64,000 nt of DNA from Agelaius tricolor (GCA_023055355.1 JALJCS010000001.1:50225381-50289380); one strand, 5' to 3'. Shown: positions 21,023 to 34,725, counted from the first letter of the stretch. A program made the numbers and translations. The notes: generated by a model from the letters alone, not told the origin.

Positions 21023-24000
21023 TTCCCCCGCGCTGCTGCTCGGGGAAGCCGCGGGGCAAACGCGGCTGGGGGCCGGGGGCGGCGGGGAGCCTCGGCCGGA
21101 GCCGGACCGTCCCGTCGTGGGGCAGAGCCGCCGGGGCCGCGGAGCTGCCGGACCGAGCGCGGCCGGGCTGAGGAGCAGCCCGTGCTTCGGGCAGCTCTCT
21201 GCCGCCGCCGGGACTCGCGCACCGGAGTTTGTGCCGCGCTGGAGCCACGTCAGTTTGCCGATGGCGCTCCCCCGGTCCGGTCTGTTGCGTGGCTTTTGTA
21301 CGCGGGGTGATTAAAGCTCGGCTGAAAACCAGAGCGAGTAGCTCCGCGGTCGGAGCTCCGCAGCCGCGGCCCCGCGGTCAGGGTGACGGAGAAGCGGCGC
21401 CCCGGGGCCGCCGGGCAGCCCGGCCGCTGCCGGAGCTTCCCCGGCTGTGTTCGCCGTGCCCTCCCGAGCGCATGGCCTCTCCTCTCCCACCGCCGAACCT
21501 CTCTCTCCGATCTTTGCCTGCGCTGGGCTCCCTTCACAGGACCTGCCCGCGCTTCCCTTGTGCAAATCTAAGCGACTCCCTTACGGCTTGGATTTTGATA
21601 GCCACCACTATTAAAAACTTGAGAAACGCTGCCCTATCCGACTACTTTTTCTTTAAACGTGATATATTACTGGGTAAAGAGCAAGTGCCTTTTCCTTAAC
21701 TGTATAAATCTTGTCAGTTTTTTTCCGATCTCACTAACATATGGCATGTCATCACGTGCTTTACTGAAGTCCAGGTTAGACCTGCAGCATTTTCATTAGG
21801 TAGAGATGAGTTGACAGGTTAGCCGGGTACTTCTGATCAGTTGATTCTGCATCATAACCTGTGCTCCGCACTGCTTATGGTTCAAAACCTCTTGCTTTCT
21901 GTTAAAGTCAGAATCATAGGCCTCTGGTTGTCTCAGTACCAGCTGGTAATTTTTTATCCTACTCTAATTGAAATGCTGTGATTTAATAGACTTTATGAAA
22001 CTGTGTGGCTTGTTTCTTCAGAACTCTAGATTATCTTCATCTCTGTGGCTGGGTCACTAAATTCTTCTGATGCATTCAGTTCTTCAGCCATTGTGCCTTC
22101 ACCTTCCTTTGGTGTACCTGTTATTGAGACATATAATTGACAGTACTTTGTACCAGAATAATTTAATTTCTTAGGTAGAATCACCTCTTTGTAGGTATTT
22201 CGAAGTGCTTGTTTTGTGTATGTACGTATATATTCTCCGTAATTGTATATATAAACTTGAATATTAAGTAGGTATCAGTCTATCACTTTTGAATGCCTGC
22301 TAAGGTTGGCTGGTTGGTCATTGTATTTCTATTATTTAAAATATGTGTAGTTTAAGGTAAGAATGCTTGGTCCACTTCCATTTTGAAAAAGGGGAGATAG
22401 GTCTCGGGCTCTGAGGAAGATGTACAATCTGTCACCCTACTTTTGGGGAATCACTCCAGTTTAAAAGAATAATAAGTAAGAGTGAGTGGATAATGAAAGA
22501 GGAGGTCATATTGCTCTTTAAGAGTTGGAGCAAATCAGCTGGGAATGTACAGTAGCCAGCCAGGGAGATCGAGGCTTGTGTGGTGAATGCTGAGTGTTCA
22601 GAGATGGACCCTAATTAAGCAACTCAAGAAATGCTGCATTGCTTACACTTTATGTATGAGTAATGGTGGTTTTTCAGTGTGCTTGTGTTGTATCTGGTGA
22701 AATTACTTTCATTAGGTAACAAATGAGATTCACCTTCAGATTCCTGGAGGCAACTAAAAATGAGCGTGAATGTACAGAGACAGATTAGTCCACTAGCAGG
22801 ATGTGAGTAACTTGCATTTACTCAGATGGCCATTACTCGTATCCTGTGGAGGGGACAGTCCTCTTCATGGTGCCAGATCTATTTCATAAGCTCAGCTGAC
22901 TCGCAGCAGTACAAATCTGGGCAGAAGATGACTCTTAACTCTCAACACTTTAAATACGAATCATCAGACACTTTGAGGGAACCAGACCTGGGTTGCTGGT
23001 TTTTCCTCCTCAGCAACAGTCATCCTAGTAGTTTTCCCTCTTGTGGTTTCATTTTAGTCACTTTAAGTACATTGGAGTATGTGGGAAAACCAGTAAATGC
23101 TGAAATCTAGTATACTTAAATAAGTGCAGAGTCAAAGAATGCAGAAATGGAAGAAGAGATAATCATTTGGAAGGCTCAGTAGTTTGAGGTACTCAGCTTC
23201 ATGTTTGTGTGATGTTTTTTACATGTTTGATTCCTGGAAAAAAAAACAGAACAAAACTTCATAACTTGTATCTTATAAAAAAAGCAGTACTTAGTCAGGA
23301 ATCAAATTTTCTTCAGGTGGAGTTAAAGCAAATAACTTCTGCTTGAGGTACTGCTAGCTAGGCAAATAAAGGTTGATTGTTCAGTAGTAGAATTCACAGC
23401 ACTTTCCACATCAAGGGCTTTTTCATTTGAATTTGTAAGTATTCATGTGATAACTCATGTTCTGTTATCACATCCTCATGAAACTACTTTGCTTACAGTA
23501 GAAGAGGAAATAGATATGAATTCTGGAAGGAAACAGTCGGGATTTCTGGCTTGCTTGATCATGTTAATACAGATTTAGCTAAGCAAATTTCTTTGCCTTG
23601 TCCGAGTGATTGGACTGGGTTTTGGACTGGATGGCTAGAAAAGTCACAACCCTCTTAACCACAGACAGTGTGAAGGAGGGAGAGCTATATCTGCACATGA
23701 TGTCAGTTTTGTGGATGGCAACGTCTTGGGCACCCATTTAGCCGTAATTTATACCACATTCCCCATTCCTGAGGTAGGAGTAGAAAGCAAAACGATCTAT
23801 GTGTCTTGGGCTCTCATATGTAAGAGCTAAATCTGGGTCTTTCACCTTGTCCAGTACTGAGAATAAGCTACTTAATCTCCCTGGAAAAAAAAGGGTTTGC
23901 AATACATCATGCAGCATGTAGTTGGGATGAATGAAGAACTCAGATTTCAGTGACTGCCTGCCTGGGGTTTCTAATGATGATTTATTTTCACTTCCAAAGC

Positions 24001-25147
24001 AGTAAAACTCACATCTTGAGTCTTCTCTTGTTGCACTGCTTTTTATTGTTAGTATCAATTAAGACTACAGACCTTTCTCCTGCTCCAGGCCTGCTGTTGC
24101 TTAGTAACTCTTTCCCCCCCCATTTCAATCCCTGACCAAATCAGCACAAAACTGAGATTTGTTGAAGACTCTCTCCGACTGTGACAGGAGCCATTTCTGT
24201 GGGAAATGGGTATAATTCGATGTCATTCCATACTGTGTTTCAAATAGATTATTTGCAAGCCAATGCCTTTTACTTGAATGATATAACAGCATGTGTTGAT
24301 ATTATTACAACTGAATTATTCAAATAATTCTGATCTGCAACTGTGTTGATCTCTAGGAGGGAACTGTGTTCTGTTTATGACCCCAACTTTCTTATCACCC
24401 TCTCCTAGAGTTCAGCAGTAGCTTTGCATATCAAACAAACCTGATCAGGGAACAGGTACAGGTTTGCCTCCAAGTCTTCGTTAGGAGCATTAGCAACCTC
24501 TTAAGCTTACAGTGATCATCCCAGATAACTCCAGAGAGACTTTCTGTACTGAGTCTTGCACATGTGCAAACATGCATGACTTTGAGAGAAGGTGCTACTA
24601 AGAATTATTAAGGTCTGTTGAGACACTGGGTTTTTTGAAAACTCTGAATGTTTTTTTCCACTAACCTCTTTCTGTTGGTGGATGTTTTCTCAGAAATGTA
24701 GATTCTGATTCATGTGTGTATCATGCTTGTTATTAACTGGTGAGTCCCTTTGCCATGAGTAGGAAAAACAAGCAAGTACCACTCCTATTACAGTTGGGAA
24801 AATCTCCATCAGTTACTGGTGTGTCTCTTTAGTCCACTTTAGTCTCCTTTACAGTTCAGTAGTCTATTCAAACTTCCTGCTTGTTCTTTCAAACCTTAGA
24901 GCTGAGCAATCTTGTGATATACCTGTTGAAGAGCTCAGAGTCAAATCATGTGTGTTTCCTCAGTGGTTGCTTGAAGGTCTTCCTTAAAGTTATTCACAAA
25001 ACTCCCAAAGACTTAGTTCGTCCGTAGTATCCCAGGAATCATGCCTTCTACTTAATTTTTCTTTTGTATTTAACAATTTTTATCATGCTGTGTAATAGCT
25101 TTGCTGTTCATGTTAAAATAAACTTCCCCTTCCTATCATTGCTTATA

Positions 25148-25322
25148 GAGTCACAATCTGATTTGGGTTGGAAGAGTCCTTTAAAGACCATCTAGTTTCA
25201 ACCTCCCGGCCATGGGCAAGGACACCTTCCTCTAGACTAGGTTGCTCAAAGTTCCATCCCACTTGAAGACTTCCAGGAATTGGCATCCACAACTCCTCTG
25301 ATCAACCTGTTTAGGTGCATGT
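25148..25322 (-). mobile_element. CR1 LINE fragment, 3' region
   Basis: GATTTGGGTTGGAAGAGTCC, then ...GACCATCTAG..., ...CATGGGCAAGGACACCTTCC..., ...CTAGACTAGGTTGCTCAAAG... and ...GGCATCCACAACTCCTCTG... follow the CR1 3' region in antisense order. About 175 bases remain. Small deletions and many substitutions mark it as old. Confidence 0.87.
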
Positions 25323-26399
25323 TTAGTTGTGACACCTTGAAACTCATGCTTGCGTTTGTAGTTCCCTCGCAGTAACTAATAATCATAAAATCTTAAAATT
25401 TAAATCTGCAAATTGCTGAGAACCAAATGGGGGTTTGGCCAACAGCTTAAAAGCTCATAGTTTTGAGTATTTGGTGCTGAGCATGTAGGTGCCACAAATG
25501 TAGATCCTTGTACTAAATAAAATGTGGGAGGTATCAAATGGCATTGTCTTAGCATCTAACCAGTCTCCTGTGTTATTGTTTAGATTGAAATCAGCTTTGT
25601 TTATGGCCTGCTGACAGATGCACAGCAGGTAGGAGGGCAGATTACTATATATTTCTGATGTTAGGTTTTCTTTTCTTCTTTTTTTCCCCCAAGTTTTATG
25701 TTGAGACTTGTTCAATCCATTGCACTTAGAAGGACAAAGAATGTGAATTTGATATGATCAAGACTACCTGTGGCAACTTTGATTGCTCACTGACTGTTGT
25801 GTTGAAAGTCCTGGCCCTGGGAACAAGAAATATGCTATTCAGTATTTCGTGAAGAGCTGGTTAAATCAGTGGAACTGTGTGTGATGGTCTCATTAAAAAT
25901 GGTGAAATTAAACAGTGTACAGTACCACTTCTGTAGTGTGTGTATGTAGACCAAGAGAAAAAATTCAGACCACATCTATGGGTAATGCTGTTCAAACACA
26001 ACTCTTCAGTTCACTGGCTGAACATAAGTTATTAATACATACAATTTGGGGCTATTTTTTTTTAAATACTATTCTAATTAGAGAAATGACTTCAAAGATT
26101 AAAAGAAATAATTTTGAGATATTAAATGGTCACCATTCAAATTCTGGTCCTTGTTTGATACCTACCTCTTTACTTTGAAGTACTTTTAAAATGTAGTGTA
26201 GAATGAATACTGAACTGATAGTAGAAGTCTTTCATTTTGAACTTGTCAAAATGAACTTATGTGAGTGTCAATTGAAGTTGTGTTTATTTTGGGAGTGAAA
26301 ATTTTCTACTTAGCTACTGTGCTTAACCACTCTCTTCTGCTTCATTCTTATGTAAATTTTCTGGTGTGGATTTGTTGGGATTTTGGGATATTCAGAGTT

Positions 26400-26460
26400 A
26401 AGTTGGAAGTGACCTCTAAGATGACAAAGTTCAACCACTGCCATGTCCACCAAAATAGGA
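26400..26460 (-). mobile_element. Very short CR1 LINE remnant
   Basis: AAGTTGGAAGTGACCTCTAA followed by ...TTCAACCACTGCCATGTCCACC... corresponds to the first 60 or so bases of the CR1 3' end in antisense. It is heavily diverged and lacks the AGAATCAT tail, so the call is weaker than for the other copies. Confidence 0.6.
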
Positions 26461-29400
26461 GCTAGATCAGGGGTAAGCCGTAGGGAAGGAATAATGTGAA
26501 AATCTCACTAAATTCTAAATGGTCTTTCAGTTCAGCCTGGCTGGCACATTTTTTGTTTGCATTATTGTGAATGTTGGAAATCAAAATTTATTTGCAGAAA
26601 TATTTGGAGAAGCTCTCTGAGCAGCTGTTCAGCTATGTACAGCCACAAAAGAGAGAAAAAGATTACAATATTATAGAGCTAAGACTTCAGGATAAAGTTA
26701 GGAGATAAAGCAGAATTGCCCAGGTTGGAAGTTGGCCAGCATGAAGAAGGGAATGGGCTGGTGTGCTGGAAAATTGACTGAGGTTTATTGGTCTGTCAGC
26801 TCAGAGACAAATGAGCAGTCTGCTGAAAACTGTAAATACAAATAGAGCAAATTCCAGTGAGCTGTGTAATGGTGGCCAGATCTGTTGCTTTCAGTGAAGC
26901 TGTTCTAAATATTAGGAGCCAAAGATGTGGCTTTATATATAAAAATAATGTTTCTAAAGGAAGAGCTAAAAAAGGTACTACACTGTGTTCAAACAGAGCT
27001 TGGGGGGGTGTTGAATGCTTGTTTGCTTCATTATAGTTAAAGCTGATAGTTTTCTTTTATCTTTGGTAAATTGTCTCTAAAATTCTCTGTACTCTGTGAA
27101 GAATTAAACTGATAAGCACAATAGAAAGCAGTAGTGGTATTAGCCTGCCTAGTGGTGGTGTTTTTCTGTATTGCTTAAATGTTGTGAGAGAAATGTTTAA
27201 AATGCATTGTGGGAACCTCAATACGTCCAACTTCCTGTGGGAGGCATTCCAACTTCCAAAGGAGGAAGCACATTGTATGCAATGTGTTTGCTGTTTCAGC
27301 GCTTCTTCATAACAAACTTTGTTTGTGATCTGTCATACTTGAAAGACTTTGCTTGGAGACGTGCATCCCAGACAGCTTTCTTTAGTCCTGATTTAGGAAG
27401 TGTGAATTTGGATTTCCATCCAGGCAACAAAAAGGGTGTCCATGTCACCATTTTCTCCACTGTGACCTATTCACACCCCGTCCTCAGAGCTCTGTTTTCA
27501 GAATATGCTAAACCATGTTACTTAAGATAATAGCTCACATGCTTCCCAACCACTGCCACATTTCAGGAGGCATCATTACAAGTGGGCAAACTTGTTTGAA
27601 TTGGAGTTGTCCTGCAGGAACTCCCTGGTATCACCTTCTTTAAAAAAAGTCAATTGACCTCAGGCTGATTCTTCACAGCAAGTATGCATCTGGTTCTGAC
27701 CATAATTCTATAAAACTTTCTAGTTCTCTTGTCTTCCTTTTGTCTGGACTAAAAAGTGAAACACTCTTGAGATATCCAGCTTAAAATATGCTTTGACATT
27801 TGTTAATAACTTTTTGTAAGTCATCCTACCTTTTTTCAAAAAGAGCATTCAGCCTATGGGATAAATTACATTAGGTTAAGTACTTAACTGACCCATGGTG
27901 TAGACTTGCAAGACAAAAATGTCTTCACTCTTCATTTTTTTCCTCAGCTTGCAACATGTAATTTCTTCTGTCACTGTTATGGCTAACAAACAAACAAACT
28001 CTGCATGAGAGAAGCAATAAATCCTTCATGCTCACCTCCTGGATAAAGCATTCTTTTGGCTCCTCTGTGGACTGCCAGCTGTGGTTTTCCCTGAAAAAGT
28101 GGAATGTAGTATGGTCTAAGGTGTGTACAAAGAGAGAAGTCCAACACAACAAGGATTTAGTAGGCTCAAGAGTATTGCTGTCAGTAATACTGTCACCCTT
28201 ATTACAGTAGCAATAGAGACAGAAACCTCTTCCATTACTCTTTGAACAGAATATTCTGAAGTTCAGGAATCCTTCAAATTTCCCTCAGAAAATAAAACTT
28301 TGCCATTGACTTTTGCTAGTTTATTTATAATCTCTGGAAATGCAACACTTTGGGAGTGCTCTCCAGTCCCAGGAACTGAGAACCTGTTTGAAATTGCAGT
28401 GAAGCCAGAGACAGTCTTTCCATGGACATGGATGGGCTTTGTTCTAAACCAGGATGTTCAGTGTTACTTTTAGGTAAAACCCTGTGGAAGGTGTACTTTT
28501 GAGTGTCTCTTTATACACACAAGAGCATTTGGAGAAATTGCTGTAAACTTCCCCAGCTCTGATCCTTTCTGAAGGGGAAGTATGCAAAACTCTGCTTCCT
28601 GTGGGAGCATATGAAATCCTTTCATCTGTAGCCAGCTCTGGCTTGTGTGGAGCTAATGCCCTTCAAATATTGCTATCTCAGTGTTCTCCTGGTATCCCTG
28701 GCCTATGGTAAGGACAAAGTATTAACACAAAGGCCTACTTAAAAGATGCTCTGTGCAGGTGCAGTTGGAAATGAAGCATTATCCTGGAGGGTTTTCGGAA
28801 TGCACTGTGCTGTGGCAGGCATTGCTTCTTTCCTGCTGCTTAAGCACTGCCTTGAGATTGAATGCTTTGTTTTCAGCTGCTGGAATAACAGATCAGACAG
28901 AAGAATACTTCTAAACTAAGTACTACACAATAGTGTTTGAACACTGCTTTTGAAAGTTAAATCATAAAGTAGGTTCATCAAGTAGAAGGAATTAGTTTTA
29001 AGCTTGCTGAAACTATGTTCCACAAGAGTCAAAAACTGGTGTCTACGCAGATGTGCCAGGCAAATATTCAATTAAAAATCATACAGAATAATTGGAAAAT
29101 GCAGGTGCAGAACATTTCTTAAGCCATCAAAATTTTGACAGGTGCTGAAAACACCTTCAATATTCAGTCCATTATCCTGTTTTTAATATTTGCTGGCTAA
29201 GTTCTTCCTTGTCCAATAAGAAGTGCTTCTGTGGGCGAGCTTTCCGTTAGTTAAGGTTATCAGCAGCGAGTCCTCGGGGATTTATCTCTGCACATTATCT
29301 GGGTTGTCAGGAGACTGTGTTCACTGGAACACCCAGGTGCTTATCCAAATAGCTGTGTTCCAAACTTCACTTATCCAAACATCTTCCAAACAGTTCATGT

Positions 29401-32400
29401 GTGCAAAACTTAAAACTGGAAATCTTGTAATTACAGGCTTTCATGGAAGATTTCTTATTTCCCGCTTCCAGCCTTGGTGGATATACTGCAGGAACATCTG
29501 CCTTCACAGTAATTGGGCAGTTGCATTTCTAATTCCAAGTGGAACTGAGAGAATAAAGGGGTGAGAGAGACTGGGCTTCTGTGAAATGCCAGAAAAAATG
29601 ACTTGATCCAGCTTGGGGTCTGCATGCAGGTTTGTCTCATTGAAAGAAGTGGGGAGAAAAAAAGAATTCTGCACTCCCTGCTTGCAGATTGTTTTAGTGA
29701 TACAGATTATGTTCAGGCACACTAACAGCAAGAAACAGAAAACCACATGCAAGAGATTCTGAACTTTATAGGTGCTGCACAGCTATTGCACTTACTTTCT
29801 GTTCTTCCTGGAAGCACTAGTGAACGTGCATTTCATGTTTTCATTTGGGAACTAAAGCAAGCTGAATAAATTAGTACTGGGAATATCTCAGAATTGAACT
29901 CAGTTCTGTGTGTGTACGTCTGTGTGTTGCTTTCCATGACCACTGGAAAAGAGACTAAGGAAAGAAGAATTTACTGTACAGCTGAGAGCTACCACCCAAA
30001 AATGGCAGAGGTGCAAGGCTTTTAGATCAGACACTGTCAGCATACACTTCCAAGCAAGGTCACTTTGAACATCCTGCTTAGAGTCAGCAAACTGAGAGCT
30101 CTTAAGGAAGCTGAGCAGCGAGGAGGAGAGCACACTTAGAAGAGACAAGCAATGGGTAGGAGTTGGAGGGAGAAATGGTAATTACCTCAGTGCTGTTTAG
30201 TTCACTAACATGTCCCATGTTTAATCCCAAATTCCCTCCTTGTCAGTCATGAATAAGGCAGCAGTCACTGCTTTGTATAAGTGCTAGCACAGCTTTTTCC
30301 CCATCTTCTTTCTGTCAAGTTGTCCTGCCCTCTCATTGGAAACCATAATTGCTGATGTGGAGAGGGGCATGGTGACACAGATGAGATGGGCTTGGTGCGG
30401 TCCTGCATTCACTCTTAGAGACTTTTTTTTAAGGAGCATGTTGTGAAGTATGATTTATCTGTTTCTCTAGCTTCATGCATCTCAGCCAAAGTGATGAAAA
30501 TATTAAGGATAGCAACTCAAGTTACAGCAGCATGGGGGCTCATGCTGAATACATGCTGCAGGCAAGAGCATAAAGGAGCCGCTACATTACTACAGTAGTT
30601 CAGCCTAATGAGTTAAGAAGGTTTCAGTATGATATCTTCTCTTTTTTCCTGAGTACTAGTTAACTTACCCATTGTAAAAGTGAAAGGAATAGTAGGACTT
30701 GTGAGGCGAGTGCAGATAGCATACTGCAGGCAAGGTGAAGTGCAGTAAGTAATACGTAACTTAAGATGCAATTTAAGTAAGTTACGGTGTAATAAGTAGC
30801 TTAACACAGAAGTGTGCTTGAAGACCCCATTTTGCTGGGGGAGAATTAGTAAGACTCAGAAGTATGGGATTTTCCTGTCAGAACTGGACTGGAATGTGTT
30901 CACTGAGTGGTCTGTGTGGCCTACCTGTTATAAATGTATGATCCTTGACAAGATTTCAGTGATCAGATAGATAGAATGCTCAGATATTCACTAATAACTA
31001 GGTCTGAAGTTCTGCTTCAAGACAGAAGCCTAACTTAAGTGTCAAGGAAGCTACCTGATTTGTGCCAAATAAATGCTTAAGCTACCTACAGAATAGTATT
31101 CTGGTTTTTTGGAGTTAAAAGATGCAATCTGTAAAATGGGATCATCTACCGAAATCACATAGCTGTTAAATCATAATTACATTAAAGAGATGGAATTCAG
31201 AATAAAGTTATAACCCCAAACCAGGCAGACTTAGCAAGCCTATTTAATTTCCCTGTGGAATAGTAATAGAATGGATCTTCCCTTCCCCCATTTCCAGCCA
31301 TGCACATCATTAAGTACCTACTAAGTAGCTGGCAAAACAGAGTAAAAGTTAAACTAACTTTGCTAATAGTGAGCTGGAATTCTCATAATGAAAATGCAAG
31401 GTACCTTATTTAAATATTGGCCCCTTGACAAAATCTGCACCACAAGCCTCACAAGATTGTCACTAATCTTTCTGTAGGTGCCCTGTAGCCAAAAATGTGC
31501 TGATGTCTGGCTTTGCACAGACTGGAGACCTGGGAGATTATATGTTTTGAATAGGATCAAATGACTAGAAGGGGAAAGCACTCTATACTTAGCTGCCTTG
31601 TCATACAGACAGAAAAACGTTTTGCATGTGACCTTGTTAACAAGCATGAGTTAAGAGCAACACTATGAATTAGAGGCAGAACTACTGAAGCTTAGATCAT
31701 CATAGAGAATCTGTGTTTTTCTGGTCATCTGCTTAATTTTTTTTCCCCTGTTCTCCTATTTAGACTTCAGTTTTTATGCTGACTCTAGGTCATGTGGAGA
31801 GATGAGGGAGAAAAATCGCCAAGCCAGTACTCCTCCATTTTAGAAAAGCAGAGGAACAGTTCAATACGGGAATTTTTTTCACCATCACTGTCAAGTCCTT
31901 GATTTCTCTTAATAGTCATTTGTTCTTCCTTCATACTGCAAAGTCTGTCCTAGTATACTCCTCAGCTGCCATGCCTTTGAGCATCTTACCAAATTATTAT
32001 GACCAGACTGACTACCTCACTGCACATTAATTCTCTTCTGTTGCAATCGCATCTCTTTCTTCAACTTAACTGGTTCCCACACCTGCAGTAGTAATTGCCT
32101 GTTCTCTATTTTAGATAGTCTTTGAAACCTTCCCCTCCTGTAACCTCCACCTCTATGCACAGTACATTTTCACTCATGGTTCTTTCAACAGAAAATTGGC
32201 ATCCCCTGTCCCTCGCGCTCCCTCCTTGTTACATGGCAGAATTTTATTTACTGGTCCTTTTCTGTAAGGAAGGATAAGCACATGGTAGATAAGGCTGTGT
32301 CCTGTTGGAGTCTGCAGACAGTTGATGTTCTCTACAAATACAGCTTGCTATGGCACTGTAAGAATGGCTTGTGAAATGCCTCATAAATATCTGTTCCCTG

Positions 32401-33222
32401 ACTCAAGTCAATAGAGCTCCTCTTTTTCCCCAGACAGCACCCCACACCTTATTTTAATTAGGGTAGCTGAAGCTACCTGGACGACTGTCAGGGTGCAAAG
32501 GCAGGCATGCTACTAGCCAGCTACTGTTTAAATTATGTGTCTCAGCCACATAAGCCAGGAGGTATCCTGCAGGAGCTTCTCTTTTACCTTTGTCCAGAAG
32601 GAGAGAGTAGATACTGAAACTTCATTTTCTATGAAAACCTCATTGTGCACTGGGTCATGAGCATTGCAATAACCAAAACCCTATGGCTTGTAGGAGTCAG
32701 CAGCTTTCCCAAGTGAACTAGTTGGTAAGATGCTGCCAGTAGAAACTTGTTTGGCTTTAGTATTGTTGCTCAAAATTCTGCTCCTGTTCCCAAACCCATC
32801 TCTATATCAAGAGAAGAGCCTCAGCCTCTTCTGAGTGAGCACAAACAGGGCATACAGCAGCAAAACTTTGTATCTGTCCCAAATTTTTCATATAGTTAAG
32901 AGTCTGATAAAGTAACCCAGAACCATCAGGGCCACACACAGGGGCAGAAGTGGAAGGAGAAGAGATTAAATAAAATAAAGCATCATGATAGTGAAGAGAG
33001 AAAAGCATGTAAAAATATGAATGCCAGACAGATGGCTTGGGTGGGGTGCACAACTAATCCATGGGATATCAGAGCAGTTGGATGACTGTCTTAAAATCTC
33101 TTTAAAGAGGGAATCCGGTAATTGAACTGTATTGGACAAGGATAGAGCAAAAATAAGCTGCACTGAAATGAGGAAAGACCAACTTCTTAGACATCCCTTA
33201 TGTAGTGCTACATTGCATTACA

Positions 33223-34725
33223 AATCATAAAATGGTTTGGGTTGGAAGGGACCTCAGAGATCATGTAGTTCCAACCATGCCACCAGGGCAGGGGCACCTT
33301 CCACTAGACCAGGTTTCTCAAAGCCCCATCCAACCTGGCCTTGAACATTTCCACGAATGGGGCATCCATGGCTTCTCTGAGCAACCAGTTCCAGTGTCTC
33401 ACCACCCTCACAGTTAAGAATTTCATTTTTACATCTAATCTAAACCTACCCTCTTTCAGTTTGAAACCATTTCCCCTTGTTCTGTCACTTCATGTCCTTT
33501 TATAAAGTCCCTTTCCAGGTCTCCCGTAGGCCCCCTTTAGATACCAGAAGGTGCTGTAAGGTCTCCCTGCAGCCTTTGTGTCTCCAAGACCCCCCAGCTC
33601 TCTCAGCCTGTGTTCATAGGAGAGGTGCTTTAGCCCTGTGAACATCTCCATGTCCTTCCTCTGGACTTGCTTCAACAGATCCATGTCCTTCTTATGTTGT
33701 GTGCCCCAGAGCTGGGTGCAGCACTTCAGATGAGGAAGCACCTCCCTTGCCCTGCTGGCCAGGTTGCTTTTGACGCAGCCCAGGACATGGTTGACCACTT
33801 TGGCTGTGAGCTTACACAGCTCATTCATGCCATGTTTCTCAACCACCAGCAGGTCCAAGTCCTTCTCACAAGGGCTGCTCTCAATCCTTTCTCTGCTCAG
33901 CCTGTACTTGTGCGTGGGATTGCCCCTATCCAGGTGCAGGACCTTGCCCTTGGTCTTGTTGAACTTAAGGAGGTTTGCACAGGCCCACTCTCATGCCTGT
34001 TAAGGTCCCTCTGGATGGCATCCCTTCCTTCCAGCATACTACAGAACACACCATAGGGCTTGGTGTTGTTGGCAGACTTGCTGATGGTACGTTCAGTCCC
34101 ACTGTCCATGTTGCCTGCAAAAGTGTGGAATAGTGCTGGTTGCTAAGCCAGCCCCTGAGGAATGCCACTTGTCACTTGGACTTTGAGCTATTGACTGCAG
34201 CTCTTGAGTGTGACCATCCTGCCAGTTCTTTATCCACTGCATAGTCCATCTGTCAAATCCATGTCTCTCCAGTTTGGAGACATTGTGTGTGACAGCATTG
34301 ACTGCTTTGCACACGTCCAGGTAGATGATGTCAGTAGCACTTCCCTTATCCACCAACACGTTAATTCTGTGGTAGAGGGCCACCAATTTGTCAGGCATGA
34401 TTTGTTCTTACTGGAGCTGTTGTTTGCTGTCACCAATCACTTCCTTATTTTCCATGTAAGCATTCAGTGTAGGTTCTAGGAGGATCTGCTCCATGATTTT
34501 GCTGGTCACAGAAGTGAGACTGGCCAGCCTGACATGGCCAACTACTGACATGTAGTTCCCAATATCTTCCTTGTATCCCTTTTATAAAAATGGGGATTTT
34601 GCTTCCCCTTTTCCAGTTGGTGGGAACTTTACCGAAATGCCACAGCTACTCAAATATGATGGAGTGTGGCTTAACTGCTTCATTTGTCAGTTCCCAAAAT
34701 ATCTAAGTATCCTGTGAGTGCTATG
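33223..34725 (-). mobile_element. CR1 LINE, 1.5-kb 5'-truncated copy
   Basis: The minus strand encodes the C-terminal part of the CR1 reverse-transcriptase protein followed by the 3' untranslated end. On the + strand it starts at AAATCATAAAATGGTTTGGG (3' end of the element) and can be followed continuously to the CAAATATGATGGAGTGTGGC area near 34.66-34.70 kb. The order of blocks is collinear with a typical CR1. It lacks the 5' part of the RT, the whole endonuclease domain and any promoter. It is the longest mobile element in the window and would sit antisense in the presumed intron. Confidence 0.95.
33490..34398 (-). pseudogene. CR1 ORF2 remnant: broken reverse transcriptase
   Basis: Three frames on the minus strand carry consecutive pieces of the CR1 RT. 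Piece one (34398-34093) contains YLDVCKAVNAVTHNVSKLER where CR1 usually has a KAFD motif; the expected Phe and Asp are changed to Val and Asn. Piece two (34109-33897) has SANNTK at the place of the catalytic FADDTK box, so both active-site aspartates are Asn, followed by the conserved LEGRDAIQRDL. Piece three (33858-33490) has VNHVLGCVKSNLASRAREVL, then QLWGTQHKKDMDLL and LSYEHRLRELG, the thumb and C-terminal region, with part of the usual spacer missing. Frameshifts separate the pieces. This copy cannot have active RT. Confidence 0.92.

Larger units (their letters stand above)
19745..21560. promoter_or_regulatory. CpG island promoter region
   Basis: CpG dinucleotides are abundant across this segment and rare elsewhere in the window. 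For example, 20401-20460 alone contains 11. Sp1-type GC boxes occur at 20183-20190 (GGGGCGGG) and 20344-20353 (GGCGGGGCGG). CREB half-sites occur at 20277-20281 (TGACG), 21247-21252 (ACGTCA) and 21384-21388 (TGACG). I see no TATA box at a sensible distance, which fits a dispersed CpG-island promoter. The likely transcription start zone is about 20.3-20.7 kb, judged only from the position of the coding ATG. CpG islands are often bidirectional, so a minus-strand RNA leaving towards 19.6 kb is possible but not shown. Confidence 0.9.
21017..33222 (+). other. Presumed first intron, part 1
   Basis: The 3' half of the CpG island lies at its start, up to about 21.56 kb. After that it is ordinary AT-rich DNA. 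I looked for a following exon with acceptor, open frame and donor in phase, and found none that is convincing. Besides two CR1 remnants I see no named feature. Short frames on both strands have no domain resemblance. That this is an intron is inferred from the donor at 21017. Confidence 0.5.

Noticed and set aside
24694..24740. 47-bp segment between a TTTTCTCAG acceptor and a CTG|GTGAGT donor
   Set aside because: All three frames contain stops, and the segment is too short to support as a non-coding exon on sequence alone.
33205..34056. Plus-strand frames of 70-129 residues
   Set aside because: They are antisense shadows of the minus-strand CR1 element.
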